The translations under genes and the position numbers were made by a program. The notes under the pieces are model-generated. The model was given only the letters and a program-made list of their open reading frames with translations, was not told the origin of the DNA and did not search any database. A DNA stretch of 64,000 nt, taken from positions 46,953-110,952 of the forward strand of contig LSIB01000081.1 in assembly GCA_001556025.1 (NCBI GenBank). The letters run 5' to 3'. How positions within the stretch are numbered: position 1 is the first letter of the stretch; each line of letters starts with the position of its first letter. This DNA is from Rhizobiales bacterium CCH3-A5 (GTDB lineage: Bacteria; Pseudomonadota; Alphaproteobacteria; Rhizobiales; Beijerinckiaceae). This document shows positions 9,661-17,982 of the stretch, one piece after another.

Positions 9661-9670
9661 GGGCATAGGG

Positions 9671-9685
9671 TTAACGCGCGGTTAA
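9671..9685 (-). promoter_or_regulatory. CtrA-type box TTAA-N7-TTAAC upstream of flgB
   Basis: Read on the minus strand this is TTAACCGCGCGTTAAC, an exact match to the established CtrA consensus TTAA-N7-TTAAC. It is about 90 bp upstream of the flgB start. The same arrangement is found upstream of fliL at 19742-19756. Confidence 0.65.
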
Positions 9686-9705
9686 GATTCGGGCGTTTCG
9701 CGGCT

Positions 9706-9717
9706 GTGGTTAACCAC
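9706..9717. promoter_or_regulatory. 12-bp perfect palindrome GTGGTTAACCAC, possible CtrA half-site
   Basis: The palindrome contains TTAACCA, close to the CtrA half-site TTAACCAT, on both strands. It lies about 100 bp before fliO and 20 bp from the full CtrA-like box. It could serve fliO or be a second CtrA contact. The function is inferred from sequence likeness only. Confidence 0.35.
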
Positions 9718-9814
9718 GCATTCACCATGTTTCCTGAAACTGCGGGCGCTATGCTATAGCCAAGGCGTTGATCCTTGGGCGGAAACGTGGCCGTCCGGGA
9801 CACAGCCGTCGCTC

Positions 9815-11221
9815 ATGAGGCCAATCTTGCAGACCCTGTTTGGCTACGATCTCTCGACCGGGACGAAATGGATCATCGCCTTCGCGATCATTCTCGTCCT
9901 GCTGGCGCTGCTCGGCCTGTTCGCCAGGCAGATCAAGGGCGGTCGGCTCAGGATGAAGGGGCAGGGTGGCGGTCGCGCCCGCCTGCCGCGGCTCGGCGTC
10001 GTCGACACGCATGATCTCGACCGCCAGCGTCAGCTCGTGCTGATCCGGCGCGACAATGTCGAACACTTGATCATGATCGGCGGGCTCTCCGACGTCGTCG
10101 TCGAGAGCAACATCGTGCGTGGCGGCCAGCGCTCCGCCTCGACAGGCCAGACCGATCTCGTGCTGCCCGAGCGCCCGCTGATGGAGCCGCTGCCGGTCGA
10201 GCCGCAGCCAGTGGCGACGCCCGTGCCCGCGCCTGTGCTTGCGCCTGTCCCCGTGCCGGAGCCGCGCCGCGTACCGCCGCCCTTGGCGGCCGTGCCCGAT
10301 ACGCTTCCGCCGCTGCCGCCGCGCGCCGCCCCGCCGCCGCAGCCCGCGCCGCGCGCGACGCCTGTCCCACCCGCGCCCGATGTCGGCGTCGCCGTGGCCT
10401 CCGCGATCGCCGGTGCCGGTGCTGCCGTCGCTCTGGGCGGGGCCTCGCGCGCCGCGCCGTCGCCTGCGCCGAATTTTGCCCGCGACCATGCGCCCGCGCC
10501 CGCCGTCAGCGAGACCGAACTCGACGACATGGCGCGGCAACTCGAGGAGGCGCTGAAGCGTCCCCATTCCGCCGTCCGCCCGTCGCACGCGCAGGCCGAA
10601 ACCCCGCGCGCGCCGGAGCCCGCGCCGCCGCGCGTGCCTGAGCCCGAGCCGGTGATCGCGTCGGCGCCGGCCGAGCCGCCTCCGCCGATGCCGAGCCCGC
10701 CGGCCCCGCCCATGATGGTCGGCCAGCCGACGCCGCTGCCGCTCGATGTCGCCGCCGAACTCGAACTCGCTCTGGGCCTCAAGCCCGAGCGCATCATGCC
10801 CAGGCCGCCGGAGATGCCGCCGATCCCGGCCCAGCCGCCGGTGTTCGCGCCGCCGCCGGCCTTCCTCGCGCCGGCCGTGCCGGAACCGGTGGCCATGTCG
10901 GACCCTGAGCCGGAAGACGCGCCGGAGCCCGATTCCGGCCTCTTCGCCGAGCCGGAGGATGCAGCCGAGCCGCCAGCCGAGCCGGTTGTCCAGCCCAAGC
11001 CCGCCCCGGAGCCGCAGGATATTCCCGAGCCGGAAGCCTTGTCCGAACCGCACACCGAGTCCGAACAGGAAACCGTGTCCGGACAGGAAAGCTTGGCCGA
11101 ACCCGAAGCGCCGCCTCCAGCGCCCGAGCCGAAGCCGGCCGCGATCGACCCGTTCTCGGTCGATGCGATCGAGGCCGAGTTTGCGCGATTGCTGGGCCGC
11201 GATCCCAAGCCCAAGGGCTGA
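9815..11221 (+). CDS. fliO: FliO-like flagellar biosynthesis protein with a very long Pro/Glu-rich tail
   Basis: A 468-residue protein. Residues ~18-38 form one membrane helix (WIIAFAIILVLLALLGLFA). Residues ~50-105 are a FliO domain (LGVVDTHDLDRQRQLVLIRR, then DNVEHLIMIGGLSDVVVESN). FliO assists assembly of the FliP ring, and fliP follows here. The remaining ~360 residues are low-complexity proline, alanine and glutamate (repeated PEP/EPE). They include a short hydrophobic patch (VASAIAGAGAAVALGG) and end in a helix-like segment (IDPFSVDAIEAEFARLLGRD). Typical FliO is ~100-150 residues, so the tail is a large extension. The reverse strand has a long shadow frame caused by codon bias. Confidence 0.82.
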   Translation: MRPILQTLFGYDLSTGTKWIIAFAIILVLLALLGLFARQIKGGRLRMKGQGGGRARLPRLGVVDTHDLDRQRQLVLIRRDNVEHLIMIGGLSDVVVESNIVRGGQRSASTGQTDLVLPERPLMEPLPVEPQPVATPVPAPVLAPVPVPEPRRVPPPLAAVPDTLPPLPPRAAPPPQPAPRATPVPPAPDVGVAVASAIAGAGAAVALGGASRAAPSPAPNFARDHAPAPAVSETELDDMARQLEEALKRPHSAVRPSHAQAETPRAPEPAPPRVPEPEPVIASAPAEPPPPMPSPPAPPMMVGQPTPLPLDVAAELELALGLKPERIMPRPPEMPPIPAQPPVFAPPPAFLAPAVPEPVAMSDPEPEDAPEPDSGLFAEPEDAAEPPAEPVVQPKPAPEPQDIPEPEALSEPHTESEQETVSGQESLAEPEAPPPAPEPKPAAIDPFSVDAIEAEFARLLGRDPKPKG

Positions 11222-11364
11222 GCGGCGCGCGGACGCGCGCCGTCAACAGGAATGTCAGCCGCCGTGAGCGGCTGCGACGCCTGGGGCGGTTGCCCCGCAC
11301 GAAGCGCCGGTTCTAGCCTTGCGCGGCCCGGCCGAGTGAGTCGGGCGCTCACCTACGGCGGCGC

Positions 11365-12123
11365 GTGACCCCGAACGCAACCACGATCTGGCGACGATAC
11401 CGGCTGCCCGCGCTCGTGCTGGCGATGCTGGCGTCGCCGCTCGGCGCGGCGCTGGCGCAGACGCTGTCGCTCGATCTGGGGCAGGGCGGCGGCGTCGCCG
11501 AGCGGGCGCTTCAGCTCATCGCGGTCATCACGGTGCTGTCGCTCGCGCCGTCGATCCTGATCATGGTGACGTCGTTCACGCGCATCGCGGTGGTGCTCTC
11601 GCTGCTGCGCTCGGCGCTGGGCACGCAGACCGCGCCGCCCAACGCCGTGATCATCGGCCTCTCGATCTTCCTGACCGGCTTCGTTATGGCCCCGACCCTG
11701 CGCGAGGCCTATACCAACGCCGTGCAGCCGCTGATCGCCGGGCAGATCCAGCCGCAGGAGGCCTATGAGCGCGGCGTTGCGCCGTTCAAGACCTTCATGC
11801 TGCGCCATGTCCGCGAGAAGGATCTGGCGCTGTTCATGGAGATGTCGCGCGAGCCCGCGCCGGCGACGCCGCAGGAGGTACAGATCCATGTGCTGGCCCC
11901 GGCCTTCATGATCTCGGAGCTTCGCCGCGCCTTCGAGATCGGCTTTCTGCTCTTCGTGCCCTTCCTGATCATCGACCTCGTCGTCGCCTCGATCCTGATG
12001 TCGGTCGGCATGATGATGCTGCCGCCGGTCACGATCGCGCTGCCCTTCAAGCTGATCTTCTTCGTGCTGGTGGATGGCTGGGGGCTGGTCGCTGGGTCGC
12101 TGGTAAAAAGTTATGGGGGGTGA
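11365..12123 (+). CDS. fliP: Flagellar export gate protein FliP
   Basis: A 252-residue polytopic inner-membrane protein with a cleavable signal peptide (RLPALVLAMLASPLGAALA). FliP signatures include SLAPSILIMVTSFTRIAVVL, LGTQTAPPNAVIIGLSIFLT and PAFMISELRRAFEIGFLLF. The end reads LPFKLIFFVLVDGWGLVAGS. The start is GTG at 11365. No upstream ATG in frame gives a better signal peptide. It follows fliO by 143 bp on the same strand, apart from the fliQ-fliR-flhB group on the opposite strand. The split of the P and QR genes onto divergent operons is common in this order. Confidence 0.96.
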   Translation: MTPNATTIWRRYRLPALVLAMLASPLGAALAQTLSLDLGQGGGVAERALQLIAVITVLSLAPSILIMVTSFTRIAVVLSLLRSALGTQTAPPNAVIIGLSIFLTGFVMAPTLREAYTNAVQPLIAGQIQPQEAYERGVAPFKTFMLRHVREKDLALFMEMSREPAPATPQEVQIHVLAPAFMISELRRAFEIGFLLFVPFLIIDLVVASILMSVGMMMLPPVTIALPFKLIFFVLVDGWGLVAGSLVKSYGG

Positions 12124-12173
12124 AGGGGTTAGGTGATCTCGCACCTATGAAAACCTCGTAACCTCTACATTCT

Positions 12174-12665
12174 CTAAGGAGGGAGGACGCTTGTCAGACG
12201 CTCCGGCCCGAAGCGCGGAGTAGCCTCAATCTTCAGATAGCGCTCACACTCCTCGAAAGTCTCCCGGTGGCTGCTCCACCACTGGTCCGCGTCGCGCCCA
12301 TCCCTGTCCCTGTCTCCGGGGCCAGAAATGTGTCTGCTAGGTTGAACGTAAACCGAAAGGTTACTGGCAGAGACGGCGAGTTCTTCATGCGCTCGCTGGC
12401 AAGGGGATATCGCTACTCCTTCCGGAATTTTGTTGTCGGTTTTATAGTGATGCAGTTCTGCCATCGATTGAACGAATAAGGTGCTCATCTTGTCGTCGTT
12501 GCCCTCTCTCGCCGCAGAGAGGAGCCGAGCTCGAGCGCTTAGGAGAGATTTGTAGAGCAGATAATCTCCGGCGTTTTGTGAGTGCGCCTCAGTCAATGCG
12601 ACGCCGATAGGGGAGCTGAATGTCAAGCAAAACGCTAGGAGTTTGGCACTCCACGTCGGTGACAT
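12174..12665 (-). CDS. Orphan exported protein, AT-richer than its surroundings
   Basis: A predicted 163-residue product if the ATG at 12665 (MSPTWSAKLLAFCLTF) is used. An ATG at 12677 would add four residues. The N-terminus looks like a signal peptide (KLLAFCLTFSSPIGVALTEA). The rest is hydrophilic, with two scattered Cys (SPCQRAHEELA and EECERYL) that could form a disulfide, and a Trp pair (DQWWSSHRETFEE). Codon use is clearly less GC-biased than in neighbouring genes. I recognise no family. It interrupts the flagellar locus between fliP and the TPR gene and could be a recent acquisition. Coding is supported by the signal peptide and length rather than homology. Confidence 0.5.
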   Translation of the reverse strand: MSPTWSAKLLAFCLTFSSPIGVALTEAHSQNAGDYLLYKSLLSARARLLSAAREGNDDKMSTLFVQSMAELHHYKTDNKIPEGVAISPCQRAHEELAVSASNLSVYVQPSRHISGPGDRDRDGRDADQWWSSHRETFEECERYLKIEATPRFGPERLTSVLPP

Positions 12666-12757
12666 TTCATCCTCCAAACTGTTGGGCTGATCTCGAGCAG
12701 TCGGATAACGGGTATCTAGTCACACGGACTGATACAGCAAAATGCAGCCTTGGGCCC

Positions 12758-12991
12758 TCAATCCTCCCCCGCCCCCTTCGCCGTCAGCATCACCGTCCCG
12801 TTCGGGCCGTCCGCGAACCAGCCCAGCGTCACGCCGTGCCGAAAGCCCTCCGTCACGTCGGTGGTCTGCCAGCCGTTCATCGCCGCGATCGAGAGCAGGT
12901 TTCCCGCCGCGAGCTGTTCGCCTGGCTCGGTGTCGAAATGCCTGAAGATGTCGAGTACGAGCCGGGCCTTCTCCTCGTCGGTCGATGACAT
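12758..12991 (-). CDS. Small conserved-looking hypothetical protein (77 aa)
   Basis: The frame is open from 13087, but the ATG at 12991 (MSSTDEEKARLVLDIFRHFD) gives the protein-like sequence. The product is acidic and cytoplasmic, with helices and a glycine-containing C-terminal hairpin (GVTLGWFADGPNGTVMLTAK). There is no signal peptide or membrane segment. The compact helix-then-wing look (AAGNLLSIAAMNGWQTTDVTEGFRHGVTLGWF split by turns) could be a small winged-helix fold, but this is a guess. It is transcribed toward the orphan exported protein. Function unknown. Confidence 0.6.
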   Translation of the reverse strand: MSSTDEEKARLVLDIFRHFDTEPGEQLAAGNLLSIAAMNGWQTTDVTEGFRHGVTLGWFADGPNGTVMLTAKGAGED

Positions 12992-13141
12992 GGGGTGTGG
13001 GCTCCTCGTGGGCGGTCTCGTCGCCATAACGCCATTGCTGAGGGGCGGAGACAAGGGCCACCGCATTCTTCTCCCTCCCAACCGCAAGCGGGGGGAGGGG
13101 GCGGAAAGCGTCGCCCTTGAAACGATAGCCGAGCCTTAGCC

Positions 13142-16100
13142 TCAACCCCGCCCGGGGGCGGCCGGCGGCGGCGTCGCCGCGCCTTGCGGAGCAGGCGGCG
13201 CTGCTGGGGGCGTCTCGCCCGCAGGCTGGTCCGGTTTCCGCTTCTGACGCACGGCGGTGGAATAGTCCGGGTAGCGCTCGCGATAGGCGCGCATGAAGTC
13301 GGACAGGGTGTCGGCCCCGACCGCGTTGCGGGCCATCTCGCGGATGTCGGAGGCGCGGGCGCGGCTTGCGCCCGTCACGAAGGCGAAGGTGCGCGCATCG
13401 GCGCTGTCGACCATCTTCCCGGCGAATTTGCTGCGCAGCCGGTCGAGCGAGAGCGCCTCGCCCGCCATCACATAGGAGATCGCCGCGCGCATCACGTCGG
13501 CGCGCTGCGCGTCGGTGAGCGCCGCCTCGCCGCGCCAGCTTTCGCCCAGCATGCGCTCATGCGATTCGCCGGCCTCGCGCCAGCGCCGCCCGGTCCAGTA
13601 GATGTCGGCGCGCAGCCGGTCGACCTCCGCGCCGCGCTCGGATTCGAGAAGCTCCAGCGCCTGGTCGGTGCGCGAGAGGTCCGACAGCGCCTTGGTCTCC
13701 AGCAGCAGGCGGGCGCGCTTGACGTCGGCCGGCAGCTCGATCAGCCGTGTGCTGTGGATGGCGTCCAGCGCCTCGGCCGGCTTGCCGTTCATGAGCGCGA
13801 TCATCGCGACCTTGGCCGCAACGGTGGAGCGGGCCGCGCCGGTCAGGCGCTTCTCCATCTGGTAGCGCAGGATTTCGCTCGCCTGGTCGAGCAGATCGAG
13901 CTCGACCAGCCGGTCGGCGAGCAGGCGGGTGATCTCGTCGCCGCGCCTGCCGATCGGCAGAAACTCCTTGAAGTCGTAGAACAGCGCCAGCGCCTCGATG
14001 CGCGGCAGCGCCTCGCTCGCCTTGCCGCTGAACAGCTCGGCGAATTTCTGCGCCGTCTCGTCATGCATGCGCCGCGTCAGCGGGTTGTCGGGGAAGATCT
14101 CGTTGGCGCGCCGTGCGATCAGGAAGGCGTCGCGCCAGCGCTGCTTGTCGGTGTAGAGCCGGCCGAGTTCGGCCAGCGCCTCGATTTCGAGATCGCCGCC
14201 GCGCCAGGTCACCGAGACGGTTTCCAGCCGGGCGATCGCCTCGTCGGGGGTGATATCCTGGCGTTTCTCGGTCTGCACGAGGCGCACCGCGCGCAATTGC
14301 GCCTCGGCCGCAACCGGCCGGCTGCCTGCTTCGAACAGCGGCTTGTAGCCGTTGAGCGCGGCCTGGGGCCGGCCGCTGGCGTCGTCGAGCATGGCGCGCA
14401 GGAGGGCGAGCTGGTCGGGCTCGACCAGGCCTTCGGGAAAATCGGTCAGACGCGCGATCTCGCGCTCGGCCACGGTCATGTCCTGCTGGGCCAGCGCCGC
14501 GCGCGCCTTGGCGATGCGAAACTCGGCCTGCACCTCCTTCGGATAGCGTTCGAGGACCGTCTCGGCGCGGCGGAAGCCGACCAGCGCCTGCGCATTGCGG
14601 CCGAGTCGCTGCTCGACGAGCGCGCGCCACAGCCCAGCCCCGGCGTCTTCCCGGATCGGCGCGGCTTCCCAGGCCTTGAGCGCATCGGCGTTACGGTGCA
14701 TCCGCGTTGCGATCAGCGCTTTCAGGAACAGCGCCTCGCGGTTGCCGCGCATGCCGGGATCGTCGGCGAGCGCAACGGCGAGCGGCCCGGCGGCCTCCGA
14801 CATCAGGCCGTTGGCGGCATAAAGGCGCGCCAGCGCGAGCCTGACCTCGGATTTGCGCGTGCGCGAGGCGTCGGCGACATCGCGCAGCAGGGCTCGCGAT
14901 GCGTCGCGGACCGAGCCTGTCTGCAGTTTTCGCCAGAGTTCGGCGTCGAGCAAAGGCGGCAAGGCGGCGGGCGCGTTGCTTTCGTCGGCCGACGCCTCCA
15001 TGGCCGCGTCGGGCGTCACGGTCAGGCCGCCGGCGCGGCCGATCAGCGCCTGGTCCGTGCCCGCGCGCACCACGACATCGTCGGCGCGCGGGCTGACGGC
15101 CAGGCCGTGCGCGGTCGGCAGCAGCGCGAATTCGACGAACTGGTAGGGCTTGGGCAGAAGCCGGGTCGGCCCCGTCGCGGTCGCGACCGCGACGGGCAAT
15201 CCGCCCGGCCCGGCCTCCAGCCAGTGGACGCCGGTCATGCCGGACAGGGGGGCGGCGACGATGGTCTGGCCGCGCTCGTCGACGCCCCGGCGTGGCGCGA
15301 TCGCTTCCGCGGCGCGGGCGCGGTCCTCGCCGAAGGCCAGCGACCAAATGTTGCCGTCGTCGGCGAGGCGCGTCAGCGGCTGGCCGGCGAGGCGCAGTCG
15401 CACCAGCGTGACCTTGCCCTCGCGCGAGACGGTGGCGTCCTCGACGATCTCCGGCAGAACCCCCTTGAACTCGGCGGGGTCGATCGTGTCGCGGGTGTCG
15501 AACACCAGAGTCGCCGTGCCGGCGTCGATGAAGGCGGCGGCCCCCGTCGGCCGGGGGAAGCGGAAATCGATGCGCGCGCCGTCGCCATGCTTGACGACCT
15601 GGATCCTGACCGGCTGCGGCGCCGGATCGGGCGGCGGCGCGGCCTTTGCGACAGTCGGCGCGGCAGCGGGCTGGGCAGCCGGCCTGTCGGCGGCAGGCGC
15701 GGCGGCGGCAGCGCCGGGCGCTGCCGGGACTGCAGATTGCGCCTGCGGCGCGGAGCCCGGTAGCGAGGTGGCCGGCGGTTTGCCGGGGCGGACGAGATCG
15801 ACGACGAGGCCGTCCTCGTCGCGGAACGAGCGCATCCGCCAGTCCTGCGGCAGCGTCAGGTCGATCTGGGTCGCAGCGTCGGTGGTGGCGTGGGTCGCAA
15901 GCGCGACGCCACTGGGCAGGGCCGAGCGGATGGGGCCGGGCTCGACGGTCATCGCCTTGTCGAAGGTCATCCGGAGCGTGCCGTCGACGAGTTCCGGCGT
16001 CACGGCCGTGTCGGGCGGCGTCTGGAAGATCAGCCGGTCGAGCGTCGGCAGCGTCGCCCCGCGCACCGCCAGCACCGGGCGCGGCGGGGGCGGCTGTCGC

Positions 16101-16627
16101 GCGACGTCGCGGGCGCGCGCCTCCGCCAGCCGCAGCCGCTCGGCGAGGCTGGCGATGACCTCCTGGGGCGGGCCGGGCATGAGGCCGGTCCAGGTCTCCG
16201 GCAGGAGATCGATGAAGACCTTGTCGCCGGCCTCGATCAGATTGGCCTTGTAGGGCCGCGCCAGCGCGAAGCGCAGGCCCTTGCCGTCGGGGTCGTTGCG
16301 GGCGACGGAGATATAGGCCGGCAGGTCGCGCGCGACCTTGGCGACGTCGACCTTCACCGCTTCGCCGAAGGCGACGACGAGCACGCCGTTGGCGACGCGG
16401 ATTTTCGTCGGAGTGGCCGTGTCGAACGAAAAGGCGAGGCGGCCGAAGCCGGCCGGCATGTCCTCGGCCCGCAAGGTCGCATTGGCGGCCAGTGCAGGCT
16501 GGGCCAACCCTGCGGCGACGCCGAGCGCGGCGAGACCGATACCGACGGACAGGGACAGCGGAATACGCAAATCCGGCACTCTCACGCAACGCCACACCAG
16601 CGGAACGGCGCGGCGACAGCGCGGCAT
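13142..16627 (-). CDS. Very large exported TPR-type protein of the flagellar locus
   Basis: Up to 1161 residues. A GTG at 16585 is a likelier start, since the signal peptide LSVGIGLAALGVAAGLAQPALA follows directly. The N-terminal third is beta-rich, with AMIN-like stretches (FSFDTATPTKIRVANGVLVV and DFRFPRPTGAAAFIDAGTAT). An Ala/Pro linker lies around residues 290-330. The second half is alpha-helical with repeated TPR-like units (AEREIARLTDFPEG, LETKALSDLSRTDQALELLE). A proline-rich tail ends the protein. It is the last gene after fliL-fliM-DUF6468-motE, 59 bp beyond motE. A periplasmic scaffold role in motor or cell-envelope assembly is plausible from context. The sequence does not show a specific function. 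Confidence 0.85.
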   Translation of the reverse strand: MPRCRRAVPLVWRCVRVPDLRIPLSLSVGIGLAALGVAAGLAQPALAANATLRAEDMPAGFGRLAFSFDTATPTKIRVANGVLVVAFGEAVKVDVAKVARDLPAYISVARNDPDGKGLRFALARPYKANLIEAGDKVFIDLLPETWTGLMPGPPQEVIASLAERLRLAEARARDVARQPPPPRPVLAVRGATLPTLDRLIFQTPPDTAVTPELVDGTLRMTFDKAMTVEPGPIRSALPSGVALATHATTDAATQIDLTLPQDWRMRSFRDEDGLVVDLVRPGKPPATSLPGSAPQAQSAVPAAPGAAAAAPAADRPAAQPAAAPTVAKAAPPPDPAPQPVRIQVVKHGDGARIDFRFPRPTGAAAFIDAGTATLVFDTRDTIDPAEFKGVLPEIVEDATVSREGKVTLVRLRLAGQPLTRLADDGNIWSLAFGEDRARAAEAIAPRRGVDERGQTIVAAPLSGMTGVHWLEAGPGGLPVAVATATGPTRLLPKPYQFVEFALLPTAHGLAVSPRADDVVVRAGTDQALIGRAGGLTVTPDAAMEASADESNAPAALPPLLDAELWRKLQTGSVRDASRALLRDVADASRTRKSEVRLALARLYAANGLMSEAAGPLAVALADDPGMRGNREALFLKALIATRMHRNADALKAWEAAPIREDAGAGLWRALVEQRLGRNAQALVGFRRAETVLERYPKEVQAEFRIAKARAALAQQDMTVAEREIARLTDFPEGLVEPDQLALLRAMLDDASGRPQAALNGYKPLFEAGSRPVAAEAQLRAVRLVQTEKRQDITPDEAIARLETVSVTWRGGDLEIEALAELGRLYTDKQRWRDAFLIARRANEIFPDNPLTRRMHDETAQKFAELFSGKASEALPRIEALALFYDFKEFLPIGRRGDEITRLLADRLVELDLLDQASEILRYQMEKRLTGAARSTVAAKVAMIALMNGKPAEALDAIHSTRLIELPADVKRARLLLETKALSDLSRTDQALELLESERGAEVDRLRADIYWTGRRWREAGESHERMLGESWRGEAALTDAQRADVMRAAISYVMAGEALSLDRLRSKFAGKMVDSADARTFAFVTGASRARASDIREMARNAVGADTLSDFMRAYRERYPDYSTAVRQKRKPDQPAGETPPAAPPAPQGAATPPPAAPGRG

Positions 16628-16686
16628 CCCGACAGGGTGGCACGCTAGCGCGTCAAGGATAATGCCGGGTTAAGGGCCGGGGCCGC

Positions 16687-17508
16687 TCACCGTCGTGGCG
16701 GCGGGGCGATCGCCGGCAGTTCGCCGCCGGGCAGTTGGGCGTTGTCGATCGGCCGATCGGGGCCGACGCCGCGGCCGCTCGAGGCCAGCGCGACCGTCAG
16801 TTTCTCGGCCCGGTCGGGGGCCATCGCGGCCAAGACTTCGGACATCTTGCGCGGGTTCATCTGCTGGACGACGGGCACGAGCACGTCATGGCCGAGCCTG
16901 TCGAAGACGCGGGCGGCATCCTTGGGCTTCATCGCCTCATACATGATGACGAGGTTCTTGATGGCCTTGGCCTCTTCCGCGGCGGCGGCTTTGGGGCCAT
17001 CGCTTTTGCCCTCCTGCTGCTTGAGATCGCCGACGCGGCCGTCGAGCTTCTTCTCGGCGGTGTCGAGCAGGCGCTCGCGCATCTCGAGCTCGCGCATCCG
17101 GGCCTCGATCTCCTCGCGCCGCTCGCCGAGCCGTTCGAGCAGCGCGCGTTCGGCCGGCGAGACCGTGGAGGCCGAACCGTTCAGGATAGCGGCCTTGTTG
17201 TTGGGATTGGCTGCCCGGGCGGCTTCGGCCTGGGCGGCTTTCGCAGCCTCCTCCGTTTGTTTTTGGTCGGGCTTGTCGACCGAGCCGGTCGTCTCCGGGT
17301 CGAACAGGATGCCGCCGGGCCCATTGGTGCGAGCGACGGTCCTGGCCGATCCCCCATTGTCGCGCTTGCTCTCGGCGGAGGCGAAGGCCAGCCCGCTCGC
17401 GGGCACCTTTCCGGGATAGGGCTCCGCCGTCCAGGCCAGCAGCTTCAGCGCCAGGAGACCCATGGCGCCGAGGATGACCGCTGGAATGAGGCGGGGCCGT
17501 TCGATCAC
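16687..17508 (-). CDS. motE: MotE-like flagellar motor chaperone (TM, coiled coil, MgtE N-domain)
   Basis: A 273-residue protein. I place the start at GTG 17508, which overlaps the previous stop (GTGA). The frame runs further upstream, but only inside the DUF6468 gene. A membrane helix (LIPAVILGAMGLLALKLLAW) is followed by a disordered periplasmic stretch. A charged coiled coil comes next (ERREEIEARMRELEMRERLL). Around residues 185-230 is an MgtE N-terminal-like domain (AMKPKDAARVFDRLGHDVLV, QQMNPRKMSEVLAAM). This is the MotE architecture. In Rhizobia MotE stabilises the periplasmic motor protein MotC. The neighbours fliM, fliL and DUF6468 support a motor role. Confidence 0.85.
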   Translation of the reverse strand: MIERPRLIPAVILGAMGLLALKLLAWTAEPYPGKVPASGLAFASAESKRDNGGSARTVARTNGPGGILFDPETTGSVDKPDQKQTEEAAKAAQAEAARAANPNNKAAILNGSASTVSPAERALLERLGERREEIEARMRELEMRERLLDTAEKKLDGRVGDLKQQEGKSDGPKAAAAEEAKAIKNLVIMYEAMKPKDAARVFDRLGHDVLVPVVQQMNPRKMSEVLAAMAPDRAEKLTVALASSGRGVGPDRPIDNAQLPGGELPAIAPPPRR

Positions 17509-17963
17509 GCTGCCTGACCCTCGAGGCGGCGGGCGGCACGGGCCCGGATCGCGGCGGCCGATTCGGCCGCGCTCGCCATGCGCGAGATCGGAGCGGGAGC
17601 GGGCTCTGGCGCTGCCGCCTCGGGCTGGCGCGGCGCGACGAGCGCGGCGGCGCTGACGATCTGGGTGATGCGGTCCATCACGCTCTGGCCGGCCTCGACC
17701 TGGGCCGCGAGATCGGCGGCGTAGCGCTCGGCCGTCAGCAGGCGCGCGGCGAGGGTCCGGTCGCAATCGCCCAGCGTCAGCTTCAGGCCGGCGATGGCGC
17801 GTTCGGCTGTATCGGTCGCCGAGATCAGCGCGCCGATGGTCTGGCGCATGCCGGCCTCGTCGGCCTTCATGCGCTCGATGCGCTTGGCCAGCACGTAGCA
17901 GGTGATGATCGTCGCCACGAGCAGGCAGGCGACGAGCGCATCGGCAATGAGGGTGATCGTCAT
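17505..17963 (-). CDS. DUF6468 membrane protein of the flagellar locus
   Basis: A 152-residue product from the ATG at 17963 (MTITLIADALVACLLVATII). The open frame reaches further upstream into fliM but has no protein-like sequence there. One N-terminal transmembrane helix is followed by a long cytoplasmic helix (LAKRIERMKADEAGMRQTIG), then repeated Ala-rich coils and an Ala/Pro tail. The layout matches DUF6468 proteins that sit between fliM and motE in Hyphomicrobiales. It is separated from fliM by 19 bp and overlaps motE by 4 bp, so the three are coupled. The molecular role is undefined; a motor accessory function is inferred. Confidence 0.75.
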   Translation of the reverse strand: MTITLIADALVACLLVATIITCYVLAKRIERMKADEAGMRQTIGALISATDTAERAIAGLKLTLGDCDRTLAARLLTAERYAADLAAQVEAGQSVMDRITQIVSAAALVAPRQPEAAAPEPAPAPISRMASAAESAAAIRARAARRLEGQAA

Positions 17964-17982
17964 GGCGGCTTGAACCCGAACG

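Noticed and set aside
9777..9793. Second sigma-54-like GG-N10-GC upstream of fliO
   Set aside because: It lacks the TTGC half (has GTGGC), and at about 22 bp from the start it leaves too little leader.
10030..11352. 440-residue frame on the minus strand opposite fliO
   Set aside because: Ser/Gly/Ala-rich low-complexity sequence is the mirror of the Pro/Glu-rich FliO tail. The FliO frame has a clear domain and a downstream fliP partner.
12131..12146. Terminator after fliP (AGGTG..CACCT)
   Set aside because: Five-base stem with no T-run; too weak to call.
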